Source: an uncultured Clostridia bacterium (GTDB taxonomy: Bacteria; Bacillota; Clostridia; Lachnospirales; CAG-274). From it: DNA of 40,336 bases. The notes beneath the pieces are model-generated. The model did not search any database and was not told the origin of the DNA. It was given only the letters and a program-made list of their open reading frames with translations. This document shows, piece by piece, positions 39,968 to 40,336 of the stretch. The first letter of the stretch is position 1, and each line of letters begins with the position of its first letter. A program made the translations under genes and the position numbers. The DNA lies in the NCBI GenBank assembly GCA_944384215.1, contig CALWSN010000036.1:1-40336 (forward strand), given 5' to 3'.

Positions 39968-40012
39968 GGTATAGATTTATACCGTGGGAGGGAAAATCCC
40001 GCTAATTACCAC
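39968..40012 (+). promoter_or_regulatory. rplK leader: L1-binding 23S rRNA mimic
   Basis: A first hairpin GGTATA/TATACC (39968-39983) is followed by GTGG (39984-39987) pairing with CCAC (40009-40012), an inner stem GGGA/TCCC (39990-39993, 39997-40000) and an unpaired GCTAATTA side. GTGGGAGG and AATTACCAC copy the L1-stalk base of 23S rRNA (GGUGGGAGG ... AAUACCACC), so ribosomal protein L1 should bind here and repress rplK-rplA. Confidence 0.75.
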
Positions 40013-40035
40013 ATTACTTAGGAGGTGCCTTAAAA

Positions 40036-40336
40036 ATGGCAAAAAAAATATCTGGTTATATTAAATTACAAATTCCTGCTGGTAAAGCTACTCCAGCACC
40101 ACCTGTTGGTCCTGCTCTTGGTCAACACGGTGTAAACATTATGGGCTTCTGTAAAGAATTTAACGAAAGAACATCTAAAGACGCTGGTCTTGTTATACCT
40201 GTTGTTATCACTGTATATCAAGATAAAAGTTTTACATTTGTTACAAAAACTCCACCAGCTGCTGTTCTTTTAAAGAAAGCTTGTAAATTAGAATCTGGTT
40301 CTGGTGTTCCTAACAAAACAAAAGTTGCAAAAATAT
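40036..40336 (+). CDS. rplK: 50S ribosomal protein L11, N-terminal part (cut by window edge)
   Basis: The first 100 codons of L11, which forms the GTPase-associated centre of the large subunit with 23S r[43 protein letters not shown] and the proline-rich [11 protein letters not shown] are diagnostic; the C-terminal rRNA-binding half is partly beyond the edge. The ATG follows AGGAGGTG. It follows nusG by 90 bp, in the standard order nusG-rplK-rplA, with a regulatory leader in between. Confidence 0.97.
   Translation, partial: MAKKISGYIKLQIPAGKATPAPPVGPALGQHGVNIMGFCKEFNERTSKDAGLVIPVVITVYQDKSFTFVTKTPPAAVLLKKACKLESGSGVPNKTKVAKI

Overview
The window is chromosomal DNA from a very AT-rich, Gram-positive anaerobe, most likely a member of the Clostridia (Lachnospirales-like). 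The evidence is the low-GC codon use, strong AGGAGG-type ribosome binding sites, frequent GTG/TTG starts, and a gene set typical of Firmicutes: HPr kinase, RapZ, WhiA, WalRK-YycHI, RecU, RecD2, a DUF4364 protein, and a carboxyspermidine-type polyamine pathway. The genus assignment is inference. No insertion sequences, CRISPR arrays, tRNA or rRNA genes were seen.

Layout. (1) 1-4112, minus strand: the start of a phosphodiester glycosidase gene behind an LCP cell-wall ligase, then a LysM membrane protein, rho and rpmE as a second unit. (2) 4113-4488: an AT-rich divergent promoter region. (3) 4489-9733, plus strand: a small unknown protein, hprK, a ROK sugar kinase, murB, rapZ, whiA and an HPr-like protein that keeps the regulatory serine but has lost the catalytic histidine (Crh-like). 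This joins carbon catabolite control to wall precursor synthesis; yvcK/glmR is absent from its usual place. (4) 9769-18456: an acetyltransferase, an NCS2 purine permease, an amidase (minus), a sulfatase, a GH18/SH3 wall protein, queG, recU and a GH26-like lipoprotein that seems to have lost its catalytic residues.

(5) 18559-24033: the essential WalR/WalK wall-stress system with YycH and YycI. A small secreted protein is inserted between walK and yycH, preceded by a tandem array of WalR-type hexamers in 11-bp phase ending 10 bp before a TATAAT box. A second exact WalR-type box lies upstream of the LCP gene. (6) 24100-29561: a conserved uncharacterised protein, recD2, comFC, an intergenic cluster of DnaA-box-like sequences with a long inverted repeat, a TIGR01212 radical SAM protein and a DUF4364 regulator.

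(7) 29574-33316 is the accessory-looking part: two divergent XRE regulators facing each other across a lambda-like switch region, then secreted and membrane proteins, including three tandem zinc-ribbon/two-TM paralogues and a DUF2085 membrane protein. (8) 33395-37653: coaBC (minus), then a polyamine cassette of carboxyspermidine dehydrogenase, a BltD-like spermidine acetyltransferase and carboxyspermidine decarboxylase. (9) 37719-38717: a divergent XRE regulator and a SLOG-family protein. (10) 38754-end: rpmG, secE, nusG and rplK (partial), with an L1-binding 23S rRNA mimic in the rplK leader.

The strongest leads are the WalR tandem operator with its small secreted protein, the divergent XRE switch, the DnaA-box cluster away from dnaA, the histidine-less HPr, and the acetyltransferase set inside a spermidine synthesis cassette.
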